DNA of 27,068 nt from positions 1 to 27,068 of the forward strand of contig CAMKTI010000010.1 of assembly GCA_946415665.1 (NCBI GenBank), written 5' to 3'. This DNA is from an uncultured Clostridia bacterium. GTDB lineage: Bacteria > Bacillota > Clostridia > Lachnospirales > CAMVHY01. The position numbers were made by a program, and so were the translations under genes. Under the pieces are notes generated by a model, which saw only the letters and a program-made list of their open reading frames with translations, did not search any database and had not been told where the DNA came from. Each line of letters begins with the position of its first letter. The stretch's first letter is position 1. This document shows, piece after piece, positions 7,521-16,653 of the stretch.

Positions 7521-9959
7521 TTAATCATTGCTAAAAATTACTTTTTTCTCTCGATAATCAACAAAAATCTTTTTAGATTTATCAATTTCGCCATCCAAAA
7601 TTTTTTCCGCCAAAATATCTTCTATTTCAGTCTGAACAGTTCTTCTCAACGGGCGTGCACCATAATTCTGATCAAAACCTTTTTCTGCTATATACTTCAC
7701 TAACTCATCACTAAAATCAATTTCAGTTTCCAAACTTTCTTTTACACGAGTTTTAACTTCATCGAGCATAATCTTTGCGATTTTTTGCGCTCCATCTTGA
7801 TCAATCGGATGAAACACAATTATTTCATCAATTCTATTTAAAAATTCCGGTCTAAATAATTCCCTTACCTCACCCATAACATTTTTTTTCATGTCATCAT
7901 ACGATTTTTTTACATCTTCTTGAGTCATAAAACCTAATTTTTTTGGCGAAATAATATTTCTTGCTCCAACATTCGATGTCATGACTATAACAGTATTTTT
8001 AAAGTCAACAAGTCTTCCCTGTGAATCAGTAACCCGTCCATCATCCAAAATTTGCAATAAAACATTAAATATATCAGGATGTGCTTTTTCAATTTCATCA
8101 AACAAAACAACTGAATAAGGCTTGCGTCTCACTTTTTCTGTCAATTGCCCGCCTTCATCATGTCCAACATATCCCGGAGGCGCTCCAATTAATTTCGCAA
8201 CGTCATATTTTTCCATATACTCCGACATATCTATCCTTATCATTGCATTTTCATCGCCAAATAAAACTTTTGTTAACGTACGAGTCAATTCAGTTTTTCC
8301 AACTCCAGTCGGTCCTAAAAACAAAAAAGATCCCGTTGGTCTCTTTGGATTTTTCAAACCTAATCTACCTCGACGAATAGCTCTACTTATCGCATTTACA
8401 GCTTCATTCTGTCCAATTATTCTCTCATGTAAAATTTTTTCCATATTCATTAATCTTTCAACTTCATCTTGTCTTAATTGCTTTACATTAATTCCCGTCC
8501 AATTCGAAATTACTTTTGCGATTTCTTCTTCGTCAACTACCTGACGCGATTTATTATTATTACTTTGCCAATCGTTTTTTTCTTTTTCTATTTTATTTTT
8601 AATTTCGATTTGTTCCTGTTTAATTCTCCCTGCTTTTTCAAATTCTTCTGATTTTACAGCCGATTCTTTTTCTTTATCTAACTCTTTTAATCTAATTTCT
8701 AAATTTTTTAAATCACTCGGCATCGTATTTTTTAGCAAAATAATATGCGACGCAGCCTCATCTATTAAATCTATCGCTTTATCCGGCAAAAATCTGTCAT
8801 TTATATACCTACTAGAAAGTCTTACTGCCGACTCAATTGCTTTATCCGTAATTTTTACATTATGAAAAGCTTCATATTTGTCGCGAACACCAAAAAGCAT
8901 TTCAATTGCATCGTCTTCATTTGGTTCACTGACTTCAATTGGCTGAAATCTTCGTGCCAACGCCGAATCTTTTTCTATATGTTTGCGATATTCTGTCATA
9001 GTTGTCGCACCAATAATTTGCAATTCTCCACGAGCAAGTGACGGTTTCAAAATATTCGCGGCATCCATCGATCCTTCTGCCCCACCAGCACCAATAATCG
9101 TATGAATTTCATCTATAAATAAAATTACGTTTCCAGCCTTTTTCACTTCAGAAATTACATTTTTTATTCTTTCCTCAAATTCACCGCGATATTTACTGCC
9201 CGCAACCATCGCAGATAAATCTAAAGCTACTATTCTTTTATCTTTTAAAATCTCTGGTACATTTTCGTCAGCAATTTTTTGCGCTAAATATTCGGCAATA
9301 GCTGTTTTTCCAACACCTGGATCACCGACCAAACACGGATTATTTTTATTTCTTCTACACAAAATCTGTATCATTCTCTGAATTTCATTATCGCGCCCAA
9401 CTATCGGATCGAATCCATTTTGACTCGCCGTCAAAGTCAAATCTTTACTATATTTATCCAAAATCGGCGTATTCGATTTCATTCCGGCTTTTTTATTAAC
9501 ACCGCCACCGCTCGCATCACTCTGATTATTTAACAACGCAATAATATCATCATAAAGCTTTTGCGCATCAATATTACACATTCCCAAAATTTTTACAGCA
9601 ATACTATCGCTTTCTTTTAAAATTGCTAACAAAATATGCTCAGTTCCGACATAATTCATTCCAAGTTTTAAAGCTTCGTGCATTGCCATTTCCAAAACCC
9701 TTTTAGTTCTTGGTGTTAATTCTTGTGGCAAAAAATTTAACGGCTCATCTGCTCCTATTAAATCAATTATTTTTTCCGCTATATCATATTCACTTATATT
9801 TTTATTTGCCAAAACCTTTTCGGCAACCGAATTAGCAACTCTTAACAAACCCACAAGTAAATGCTCAGTCCCGACATAATCATGACCAAGTTCCATTGCC
9901 GCTCGCTTTGCATACTCAACTGCCATTCTTGCCTTTTCTGTAAATTTATCCGCAGGCAT
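7521..9959 (-). CDS. ClpC, AAA+ unfoldase of the ClpCP protease
   Basis: An 812-aa Hsp100 unfoldase that feeds substrates to ClpP. Two Clp-N repeats lie at about residues 4-75 and 82-145. The first AAA module has Walker A GDPGVGKT (212-219) and Walker B ILFIDE near 279-284. A UVR-type middle domain follows at about 420-465. The second AAA module has Walker A GPTGVGKT (549-556) and Walker B VVLFDE. The LGF tripeptide at about 675-677 matches the ClpP-docking loop. Length and domain order are those of full-length ClpC. The start ATG lies behind a G-rich GGGTGGG. It is the last gene of the metK-mcsA-mcsB-clpC run, 32 nt after mcsB. With McsB it should form the arginine-phosphorylation-directed protein turnover system. 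Confidence 0.97.
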   Translation of the reverse strand: MPADKFTEKARMAVEYAKRAAMELGHDYVGTEHLLVGLLRVANSVAEKVLANKNISEYDIAEKIIDLIGADEPLNFLPQELTPRTKRVLEMAMHEALKLGMNYVGTEHILLAILKESDSIAVKILGMCNIDAQKLYDDIIALLNNQSDASGGGVNKKAGMKSNTPILDKYSKDLTLTASQNGFDPIVGRDNEIQRMIQILCRRNKNNPCLVGDPGVGKTAIAEYLAQKIADENVPEILKDKRIVALDLSAMVAGSKYRGEFEERIKNVISEVKKAGNVILFIDEIHTIIGAGGAEGSMDAANILKPSLARGELQIIGATTMTEYRKHIEKDSALARRFQPIEVSEPNEDDAIEMLFGVRDKYEAFHNVKITDKAIESAVRLSSRYINDRFLPDKAIDLIDEAASHIILLKNTMPSDLKNLEIRLKELDKEKESAVKSEEFEKAGRIKQEQIEIKNKIEKEKNDWQSNNNKSRQVVDEEEIAKVISNWTGINVKQLRQDEVERLMNMEKILHERIIGQNEAVNAISRAIRRGRLGLKNPKRPTGSFLFLGPTGVGKTELTRTLTKVLFGDENAMIRIDMSEYMEKYDVAKLIGAPPGYVGHDEGGQLTEKVRRKPYSVVLFDEIEKAHPDIFNVLLQILDDGRVTDSQGRLVDFKNTVIVMTSNVGARNIISPKKLGFMTQEDVKKSYDDMKKNVMGEVRELFRPEFLNRIDEIIVFHPIDQDGAQKIAKIMLDEVKTRVKESLETEIDFSDELVKYIAEKGFDQNYGARPLRRTVQTEIEDILAEKILDGEIDKSKKIFVDYREKKVIFSND

Positions 9960-9991
9960 TAATTACCCACCCCACTTATTTTAATAAAATT

Positions 9992-11023
9992 CTAAAGCAT
10001 GCTTTTTATAAACTTAGCACGTTCAATATCTCTTTCTTGCTCTTTTAATCTACATCCCAGATTTTTTTGCAACAAACCAGGCTGTATATACATCATCATT
10101 TTATAAATATTAATTTTAAATTTATTTACATCAAAGCCCATACAATTCCCTAGCATCGCATCCGATAACAAATTCATAGCTTCACGTGTTCCTATTTTTT
10201 TGCAATTACTTAAAATCCCAAACGAACGATAAATTTTATCTTCAAAATCAATTTTATTATTATCATCCTTTAATATATTTTCTCTTAGTTTTAACTCTTG
10301 ATCAATTATCTGCTGTGTCACATTTCTTAAGTTTTTTATTATATCTCTTTCTGATTTTCCAAGCGTAATCTGATTCGAAATCTGATACAAACTTCCCATC
10401 GGCTCCGTTCCTTCGCCATGCCATCCCCTTACAGTCATTCCAAATTTACTTATAATCTGCACCAAATTTTTTAATTGCCCAGATTTCTCAAGCATTGGCA
10501 AATGCAACATAAAAGAAGCACGTAAACCAGTCCCTACATTCGTTGGACATGACGTCAAAAATCCAAAGTCATCATCAAACGCATAATCAATCTTACTAGA
10601 AATTACATTATCTACATTATCAGACAAAATAAAAGCGTTATTAATATCATCTCCGGCGCATATCGACTGTATCCTTATATGATCTTCCTCGTTCAACATA
10701 ACACTCAACGATTCGCTTTCATTAATAAAAAAACCTTTGGGATTTTTATTTAACAAAAAATATTGGCTTATATTATTTTGCTCAAAATTTGCTAACTCAT
10801 CTATATCCGAAGTATTATCGGCGCTCATATAATTCAATTTTCCTGAAGACATACCTTCCTCAAAAATATCTACAATTTCGCTAATCATATCTCTCGCTTG
10901 GCCTTTATTCAATAACGTCGAAAACGGATAATCTTTTAAATTTCTTGCTAATCTCACACGCGAAGAAATCAAAACATTTCTATCCAAATCTTCGTTATCA
11001 TACCATTTTTTTACGCTACTCAT
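9992..11023 (-). CDS. McsB, protein arginine kinase
   Basis: A 343-aa phosphagen-kinase-type enzyme that phosphorylates arginine residues, marking proteins for ClpCP. Visible features are SSRVRLARN at residues 20-28 (nucleotide-binding region), NEEDHIRIQ, the TSCPTNVGTGLRAS loop carrying the conserved cysteine, and RDIERA at about 331-336. The last fits the RDxxRA phosphoarginine-sensing motif of McsB. The start ATG overlaps the end of mcsA by 8 nt, which implies translational coupling, and GGAGG lies at 11036-11040. Confidence 0.96.
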   Translation of the reverse strand: MSSVKKWYDNEDLDRNVLISSRVRLARNLKDYPFSTLLNKGQARDMISEIVDIFEEGMSSGKLNYMSADNTSDIDELANFEQNNISQYFLLNKNPKGFFINESESLSVMLNEEDHIRIQSICAGDDINNAFILSDNVDNVISSKIDYAFDDDFGFLTSCPTNVGTGLRASFMLHLPMLEKSGQLKNLVQIISKFGMTVRGWHGEGTEPMGSLYQISNQITLGKSERDIIKNLRNVTQQIIDQELKLRENILKDDNNKIDFEDKIYRSFGILSNCKKIGTREAMNLLSDAMLGNCMGFDVNKFKINIYKMMMYIQPGLLQKNLGCRLKEQERDIERAKFIKSML

Positions 11024-11528
11024 TTAAATTGCCCGCCTCCCTAATTTTTTTTATTTCGTCTCGTATCCTTGCTGCATCTTCATATTTTTCCTCATTTATT
11101 GCTCGCCTTAAATCATTTTCTAATCTAGCAATTTTATTTTCAAAAGACACTTTTGCAATATTTTTAACAGGCACTTTTCCGATATGCTTAACACTGCCCT
11201 GAATATTTTTTAATACTAACAACAAATCATCATGAAATATTTTATAACACTCACCACAACCTAATTTCCCACTGTTTTTAAAATCATCATAACTAAAGCC
11301 ACATTTGTCACACACTCGCGTCTTAATCAAATTTTCTGAATCAAAACTCTGTCTATGATTATGACTCAAAAAACCATCTAAAAACCCCTGAAACAATTCA
11401 TCAAACGAAAGCTGCATCCCAAACTGTTTTGCACACTCCTCGCACAAATGCAATTCTCTTTCTTGACCGTTAATTATTCTGTGAACAAAAACAGTCGCCT
11501 GATTTTCATTGCAATTCTGACACAACAT
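11016..11528 (-). CDS. McsA, zinc-binding activator of McsB
   Basis: A 170-aa protein with cysteine pairs C3/C6 and C29/C32, then C73/C76 and C91/C94, giving two zinc-finger-like sites. A UVR motif follows at about residues 130-165 (ARLENDLRRAINEEKYEDAA). McsA activates McsB in Firmicutes. GGGAG precedes the ATG. It starts 30 nt after metK and overlaps mcsB. In many Firmicutes the gene upstream of mcsA is ctsR, but here it is metK. Confidence 0.95.
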   Translation of the reverse strand: MLCQNCNENQATVFVHRIINGQERELHLCEECAKQFGMQLSFDELFQGFLDGFLSHNHRQSFDSENLIKTRVCDKCGFSYDDFKNSGKLGCGECYKIFHDDLLLVLKNIQGSVKHIGKVPVKNIAKVSFENKIARLENDLRRAINEEKYEDAARIRDEIKKIREAGNLNE

Positions 11529-11558
11529 ATAAAAATCATCTCCCTTATTAATTTTATT

Positions 11559-12695
11559 TCAAAATAAATTTATACTATCAAGCCTTTCCCATGGCAAATT
11601 TAAATCATTTCGCCCAAAATGTCCATAATTACAAACCTGCTTAAAAATTCCTTTATTCAAACTAAATCTCTCGATAATAGCTTTCGGTCTAAAATCAAAT
11701 TTATTTTTTACCAGATCCAATATTTCTCTTTCCGTTTTATTTCCAAATAAATTTAAATAAATACTAACCGGATTTTCAATCCCAATTGCATAGCAAACTT
11801 GCACTTCACATTTATTACTTAATCCGGCCGCTACAATATTTTTTGCAACATATCGCGCCATATACGCCCCGCATCTATCAACTTTAGTTGCGTCTTTCCC
11901 GGAAAAAGCACCACCGCCATGTCTGGCATATCCTCCATAAGTGTCAGCGATAATTTTTCTTCCCGTTAATCCAGAATCTCCAGCAGGTCCGCCGATTACA
12001 AACCTTCCCGTTGGATTAATCAAAAATTTATTTTTTAACTCATCATTAATTAAATTTTTTGGCAAAACCAAACTAATCTGCTCGGTAATATCACTTTTTA
12101 ATTTATCATAATCAATATTTGGTTCATGTTGCGCCGAAATCAATATTTTATTTATTTTTACCGGCTTATTATTTACATATTCAAGCGTAACTTGCGCTTT
12201 GCCATCAGGTCTTAAATAATCCAAAACTTTTTCTTTGCGCAAACGCGCCAGCCGTTTAGTAATTTTATGCGCTAAATAAATTCCCATTGGCATATATTCT
12301 TCTGTTTCATCACAAGCAAAACCAAACATCATTCCTTGGTCGCCGGCACCAATTCCATTATCTTTTTTATTCACACCGCGTGCAATATCACCCGATTGAT
12401 TTCTAAAACTCGTTAATATTGCGCACGATTTATAATCAAATCCTAAATCAGATTTATTATAACCGATTTCTTTGATAGTCTCACGCGCGATTTTTTCCAC
12501 GTCAACATAACAATTCGTTGTAATTTCTCCAGTTATAAAAACTAACCCGGCGCTTACCAGAGTTTCGCATGCCACACGCGCGTTTTTATCTTTTTTTAAA
12601 ATCTCATCTAAAATCGAATCCGAAATATTATCGCAAATCTTATCAGGATGTCCTTCAGTTACAGATTCCGAACTGAAAAAAAAATTATCCGCCAA
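11559..12695 (-). CDS. MetK, S-adenosylmethionine synthetase
   Basis: Makes S-adenosylmethionine from methionine and ATP. The family motifs are present: ESVTEGHPDKICD at the N-terminus, GAGDQGMMFG in the middle and GGGAFSGKDATKVDR in the C-terminal half. The product is 378 aa. I chose TTG at 12695 because GGAGG (12704-12708) lies 8 nt upstream and the protein then starts MADNFFFSSESV. A TTG at 12710 would place the ribosome binding site inside the reading frame. Leading an mcsA-mcsB-clpC run is an unusual position. I see no SAM-riboswitch-like leader in the 72 bp upstream. Confidence 0.95.
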   Translation of the reverse strand: MADNFFFSSESVTEGHPDKICDNISDSILDEILKKDKNARVACETLVSAGLVFITGEITTNCYVDVEKIARETIKEIGYNKSDLGFDYKSCAILTSFRNQSGDIARGVNKKDNGIGAGDQGMMFGFACDETEEYMPMGIYLAHKITKRLARLRKEKVLDYLRPDGKAQVTLEYVNNKPVKINKILISAQHEPNIDYDKLKSDITEQISLVLPKNLINDELKNKFLINPTGRFVIGGPAGDSGLTGRKIIADTYGGYARHGGGAFSGKDATKVDRCGAYMARYVAKNIVAAGLSNKCEVQVCYAIGIENPVSIYLNLFGNKTEREILDLVKNKFDFRPKAIIERFSLNKGIFKQVCNYGHFGRNDLNLPWERLDSINLF

Positions 12696-12749
12696 AATTC
12701 TAACCTCCAAAATTAAATTTACACAGCTAAAAAAAGCTTGTACAAAAAA

Positions 12750-12755
12750 ATTATA
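12750..12755 (-). promoter_or_regulatory. Possible -10 box of metK
   Basis: A perfect TATAAT lies 55 bp before the metK start, but no good -35 sequence is seen at the usual distance. The upstream half would lie inside the end of spoIVFB. metK may instead be read through from upstream. Confidence 0.35.
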
Positions 12756-12767
12756 TCACCTAAAAAT

Positions 12768-13322
12768 TTATTTAAAATACAGCTCAAAAAGCAATTTATT
12801 TAATAAAATTTTATTCAGCCAAAATAAATACACGCCAATTAAAAATAAAAATAAACTTCTAAATATTATCCCGCTTAAGCACAAAAATAAAATCATCCCG
12901 CGATTAAATTTTATAAAAAATATATTCGCCCTATTAAACTTTTTTAAAATCAAAATAAAAATTCTTCCGCCATCCAACGGATAAATTGGCAAAAGATTAA
13001 TACTCCAAATAAAAAAATTTATCTGCCTGACAAATAAATTTTTACATAAAAACCAAATCAAAAAATTTATTAGTGGTCCCGAGATTAAAATCAAAAATTT
13101 CTTTTTGCGTTCTAATAAATCAAAATTAATTATTTCTGCGTGCATGCCAAACAAACCAAACACAATTTTTTTTGTTTTTAAACCAAATATTTTTCCAATA
13201 AAAACATGTGTCAACTCGTGAATTAAAACAAAAATAAAAATCACGACAAATTTTTTTAACGTGTTTAAATCTAACAAAAACAAAAAACTTAAAAAAAATG
13301 ACTTTTCAAATTCAAATTTCAA
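12768..13322 (-). CDS. SpoIVFB-like site-2 (M50) membrane metalloprotease
   Basis: A 184-aa, almost entirely hydrophobic protein. The zinc motif HELTH lies at H35/E36/H39, and the third-ligand motif NLLPIYPLDGG carries the aspartate at about 117. This is the architecture of intramembrane S2P proteases of the SpoIVFB group, which in sporulators process pro-sigma-K. It lacks a C-terminal CBS domain, so it is shorter than the Bacillus protein (about 288 aa). The start is TTG 13322 with GGTGAG at 13331-13336. It follows the SpoIVFA-like gene by 24 nt, which supports the SpoIVFA/SpoIVFB assignment. The substrate here is unknown. Confidence 0.85.
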   Translation of the reverse strand: MKFEFEKSFFLSFLFLLDLNTLKKFVVIFIFVLIHELTHVFIGKIFGLKTKKIVFGLFGMHAEIINFDLLERKKKFLILISGPLINFLIWFLCKNLFVRQINFFIWSINLLPIYPLDGGRIFILILKKFNRANIFFIKFNRGMILFLCLSGIIFRSLFLFLIGVYLFWLNKILLNKLLFELYFK

Positions 13323-13346
13323 TTACCAAACTCACCAATTTTATTT

Positions 13347-14140
13347 TTAAAAATCATCACTCATTGGTAAATTCACAAACTCAATCGGATCAATCAATTC
13401 ATTTTTATATTTAATTTTAAAATGCAAATGCGGACCAGTTGCAAAACCTGTTTTTCCAACCAAACCAATAGCCTGATTTTTTTTGACATTTTCTTTTTCA
13501 GCAACCAAAATTTTTTTCATGTGCGCACAAAATATTTCATACCCGCCATCCGTTTCGTATAAAACAAAATTTCCAAACGAATTCGATTTTCCGACCGATT
13601 TTATTTTTCCATCACAAACAGCATAAATATTTTTGCCTTCTTCCGCTCCAATATCTAATCCGTCATGAAATTCTTTTTTTTTGCTAATCGGATTTATTCG
13701 TTCGCCAAATCCTGACGTAATTACTCCATCAACCGGATTAACAAATTTTTTCTCTTGCTCATTATTATTTTTTAAAACAAGTTTTTTTTTATTTCAGTCT
13801 CTTCTTCATTTTCCTCACGCATTTTATTTTTTACGTTCTCATTAATTTCAAATACATCAACATCATTTTTTTTCTCAAATCCAATTTTTTCTGCTAGCAA
13901 ATCAAAATCCAGATTTTTAATCTTCGTTAAATACATATCAATTTTTTTTTTCGTCACAATATTTTTCGATAATTCCTGATTCAAAACCGACTTTATTATT
14001 TTTATTTCATTAAACTTCAAAAGATTTAAAACAAAAATTATCAACAAACAAACCAGATACAAAATAAATTTATTAAAAATTTTTTCGCTTCGACAGCTTT
14101 GATTTTTTATTTTATTTCTCTTTCGCGCATATCTCACCAT
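13347..14140 (-). pseudogene. SpoIVFA-like M23 protein, interrupted by a frameshift in an A9 tract
   Basis: The first part (13772-14140, 122 aa) has a basic N-terminus, one transmembrane segment (about residues 25-42) and a charged linker. It then runs into a stop. In the next frame, 13347 to about 13790 encodes an intact M23/LytM domain with FHDGLD (H-x3-D), a CAHMKKI segment and GPHLHF (HxH). The frames join at nine A residues (T tract 13782-13790 on the plus strand). One added A would restore a protein of about 264 aa, similar in length to SpoIVFA. It starts at ATG 14140, overlapping the ylmC stop by one base, and is followed by spoIVFB. It could be a broken gene, a sequencing error, or a gene rescued by slippage. 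Confidence 0.8.
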
Positions 14141-14400
14141 TAATTTTTTTCTCCGTAATTTATTTTGTCCAAATCAACATCAATTAAAATTATGTCATCA
14201 CCAATTTGTTTAATATTTTCCCACGCAATAAAATATTCGCTTTCTTTCCCAAAGACGCCAAAAATTTTTCCATTCTCAACAACAATTATTTTTTTGATTC
14301 TGCCAGTTCGTTCATCGATATCAAAATCGCTTAAAAAACCAAAACGTTTTCCGTCATTAATATTTATAATTTCTTTTTGTTTAAAATCAGATATTCTCAA
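14140..14400 (-). CDS. YlmC/YmxH-family PRC-barrel protein
   Basis: An 86-aa protein consisting of a single PRC-barrel fold: LGFLSD-like GFLSDFDID, then GRIKKIIV, VFGK and IAWENIKQIGDDIILID. It matches the small YlmC/YmxH family associated with sporulation in Firmicutes (TIGR02888), whose molecular role is not established. It starts at TTG 14400, 7 nt after AGGAGGT. Its stop overlaps the start of the SpoIVFA-like gene by one base, so they are coupled. A broken copy of its 5' half lies at 20298-20441. Confidence 0.88.
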   Translation of the reverse strand: MRISDFKQKEIININDGKRFGFLSDFDIDERTGRIKKIIVVENGKIFGVFGKESEYFIAWENIKQIGDDIILIDVDLDKINYGEKN

Positions 14401-14422
14401 AACAATTACCTCCTGAAAAAAA

Positions 14423-14452
14423 TTTATGCCACCAAACTTTTTTTAAGTACAA
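14423..14452 (-). promoter_or_regulatory. Possible promoter of the ylmC operon
   Basis: TTGTAC (14447-14452) and CATAAA (14423-14428) are 18 bp apart, between the preceding gene's terminator and the ylmC ribosome binding site. The same arrangement is kept in the duplicated copy at 20461-20495. Both boxes are weak matches. Confidence 0.35.
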
Positions 14453-14489
14453 AAAAATCCCGATTTGATAAAAAATCAAACCGGGATTT
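14448..14489 (-). terminator. Terminator of the 665-aa gene
   Basis: Minus-strand arms 14476-14489 and 14455-14468 form a 14-bp stem (one G-U pair) around a 7-nt loop, followed by a T run. Related hairpins lie at 16757-16797, 20200-20235 and 20490-20530. The four share the AAATCCCG core and adjacent sequence, so they are duplicates of one terminator. Confidence 0.85.
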
Positions 14490-14533
14490 ATAAATTTATA
14501 AAACCAGATAAAAATTTTTACTTAGCTCTATCT

Positions 14534-16531
14534 TTATTTGTCCGTAATCATATTATTTTCTTGATTTTCGAGATTTATATCATTTTCTTTATTTTTTTCT
14601 TTTGGTTCAAAAATAGTATATGTCAAAAAACTTATACAACAAGATCCAGGTTTTTGACAATAACGACAGACGATTTTGTTATAGAAAAATCCAACTCCAA
14701 AACCTGCAACTCCTAAAATTCCAAAACCGATAGCAAGAAATTTTAAAGCCAAAGTTGGCGCCACAAAAAATAAAGCAATTCCTCCAGCAATAAACAAAAG
14801 TCCCAAAATAATTAAGAGACATTTCATTAAATACGTTCCACCAGTTTTGTTTTCTTTTTTGATTTCGCTTTCGTCTTTTTCGGTTTTGATTTTGTAAAAA
14901 ATACTATTTGGGTCATTATAAGCATGCTCCTGCATTTTCTTCCGAGCTATTTCATCACTAAACAAACCGACGTTATTGTTTTTATTTGACTCTGACGGAT
15001 TTTCTTGTTCGTGTTCTTTTCCTTTGTTAATTTCGATGTTGATGTTGATGTCTTCTTTTTTGATTTCGCTTTCGTCTTTGATATCGTTTTCTTCTTCTTT
15101 TTTTTCTTCGGTTTTGTCTTCGATATTGTTTTCGTCTTCTTTTTTGCCTCCTTTTTTGATTTCGTTCTCTTTTTTGCCTTTAGTATCATCAATAATTTTC
15201 TCATTAATGATTGGATCAACTTTTTGCTCTTCCATTTTTTTAGGGTTTTTTAATGCTTTTTCTCTTTCATCCCACTTTTTATTAAAATCTTCCGCAGACA
15301 GATTATTAAAACTTTGATAATCCTTATTTTTTTCCATAAATTCATCAAAAGGTTTACTAAAATGACCAAAGTCTTTGTTTGTTTTTAAGAACTCAGCTTG
15401 TTTTTTTAGATGTTCGTATAACGATTTCATAAATGTTTGAAAGTCTGAGCAAGCAACTTTTTTATCTATATCACCTCTTCTAATACAATTATCGATATAA
15501 TATTGTGCAAATTTATCTTTCCGAAAATTTAGCCGTTGCTTTATTTTCTCTATAATTTTTTTATCAATCTCAGCGATAATTCCAGGCGATATTTTTAGTT
15601 CCTGTTTTGGTTGAAATTTAAAATTAACTTTGCTGTTTCTCGGTTTATATTTCTCATTTAAATTTTTATTGACATGATCGTTCATATAGCCTTCGTTGAG
15701 CTTTTCGTCAAACTTAAACGTTACTTCTTTTGCTATTAAATAGAATTCTAAGTAGCATCTACTACTAATTGTTTTTTGCCATCCAAAATCGACATCAATG
15801 TTTACAATATCCCGCCTATTCTCATTTTTGCTTGGTATAACAAGTATATTTCCACAATTTCTATCTTGAATATCAAAACACAATTCGTCTGCAAAAAGGG
15901 TTGCAAAATGATCAATAAATTCTGTTTTAGGTTCATCACCGCATTCAGTTAGAATATGCCACGTATAAAGATAAGCGCCATATCCCGCTCGCCTATTATA
16001 AGGATCCGGGCTTGAATATTGACTCCGACGTATTATAACTTCTTTAGTTCTATCTTGGATCATAAAACCATATAGCTCACGATTTTTGTAGTCTAGACTA
16101 TCATAAGGTACGAACATCTTAACGTTCTCAGCATTCGGCGAAAAATAATTATTCTCACCATCGTGTGGAAAAAAACTTTGAACTTCAAAATCAGAAGCAC
16201 AACCTTCAGCAACATCAGATTTTTTAAATTTACGTAAAATACGAGGTACTCTCTCTCCACAAGACGCTAAAAAGGCATAATTCAAACAGTTTCTTGTTAT
16301 CGATTCATCAGTTTTAATACCCATAGCAATGCCAATTTTATTCCCATTTTTATCTAATGCCAGCTCAATTGAATGTTGTTTCCCACAGTATTGATAAACA
16401 TCGCTATCACCCAATTCTTCTATCGCATTTTTTTTCTCGTTAATAGAATAAATATCTTCATATGATTGATTCAAAATGTCATCATCATATTTTTCACCGC
16501 TGTTAATATTTATTTCAATTTCATTCTCCAC
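14534..16531 (-). CDS. Membrane-anchored protein with kinase-like motifs, shares C-terminal module with the 16828 gene
   Basis: 665 aa. Residues 45-260 look like a folded domain. DRNCGN at 223-228 followed by NIDVDFG at 244-250 resembles the catalytic loop DRxxxN and DFG-like metal site of phosphatidylinositol-kinase and atypical kinase folds. The N-lobe lysine is not certain. Residues 430-530 are a Lys/Glu/Asp/Asn-rich linker. DPNSIFYK (540-547) precedes a hydrophobic hairpin at 569-618 (Pro-kinked APTLALKFLAIG), then KPGSCCISFLTYTI and an acidic tail. Everything from DPNSIFYK onward is shared with the 16828 product, although the N-terminal domains are unrelated. The start is GTG 16531 with GGGGGG 7 nt upstream. 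No signal peptide is seen. A kinase role is a hypothesis from motifs only. Confidence 0.85.
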   Translation of the reverse strand: MENEIEININSGEKYDDDILNQSYEDIYSINEKKNAIEELGDSDVYQYCGKQHSIELALDKNGNKIGIAMGIKTDESITRNCLNYAFLASCGERVPRILRKFKKSDVAEGCASDFEVQSFFPHDGENNYFSPNAENVKMFVPYDSLDYKNRELYGFMIQDRTKEVIIRRSQYSSPDPYNRRAGYGAYLYTWHILTECGDEPKTEFIDHFATLFADELCFDIQDRNCGNILVIPSKNENRRDIVNIDVDFGWQKTISSRCYLEFYLIAKEVTFKFDEKLNEGYMNDHVNKNLNEKYKPRNSKVNFKFQPKQELKISPGIIAEIDKKIIEKIKQRLNFRKDKFAQYYIDNCIRRGDIDKKVACSDFQTFMKSLYEHLKKQAEFLKTNKDFGHFSKPFDEFMEKNKDYQSFNNLSAEDFNKKWDEREKALKNPKKMEEQKVDPIINEKIIDDTKGKKENEIKKGGKKEDENNIEDKTEEKKEEENDIKDESEIKKEDININIEINKGKEHEQENPSESNKNNNVGLFSDEIARKKMQEHAYNDPNSIFYKIKTEKDESEIKKENKTGGTYLMKCLLIILGLLFIAGGIALFFVAPTLALKFLAIGFGILGVAGFGVGFFYNKIVCRYCQKPGSCCISFLTYTIFEPKEKNKENDINLENQENNMITDK

Positions 16532-16653
16532 AACATGTCCCCCCCATTAAAAAAAACTAACAAAAAATATTTTAAAATACATTTAAAATACAATTGATCG
16601 GTTCAGTTATGTAACAAAAAACAAACTACACAATACCAAGCCAATCAATTTTT

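Noticed and set aside
8081..8544. Plus-strand open frames across clpC
   Set aside because: They are antisense to conserved ClpC coding sequence and have no homology or ribosome binding site.
12696..12767. SAM riboswitch upstream of metK
   Set aside because: The gap is 72 bp, AT-rich, and shows only a short AGCT-based hairpin; no S-box-like multi-helix structure or terminator is visible.
14947..15219. Lysine-rich 90-codon minus-strand frame inside the 665-aa gene, and similar frames at 17169-17453
   Set aside because: These are out-of-frame readings of the low-complexity linker coding sequence. They have no ribosome binding site and lie entirely inside a well-supported gene.
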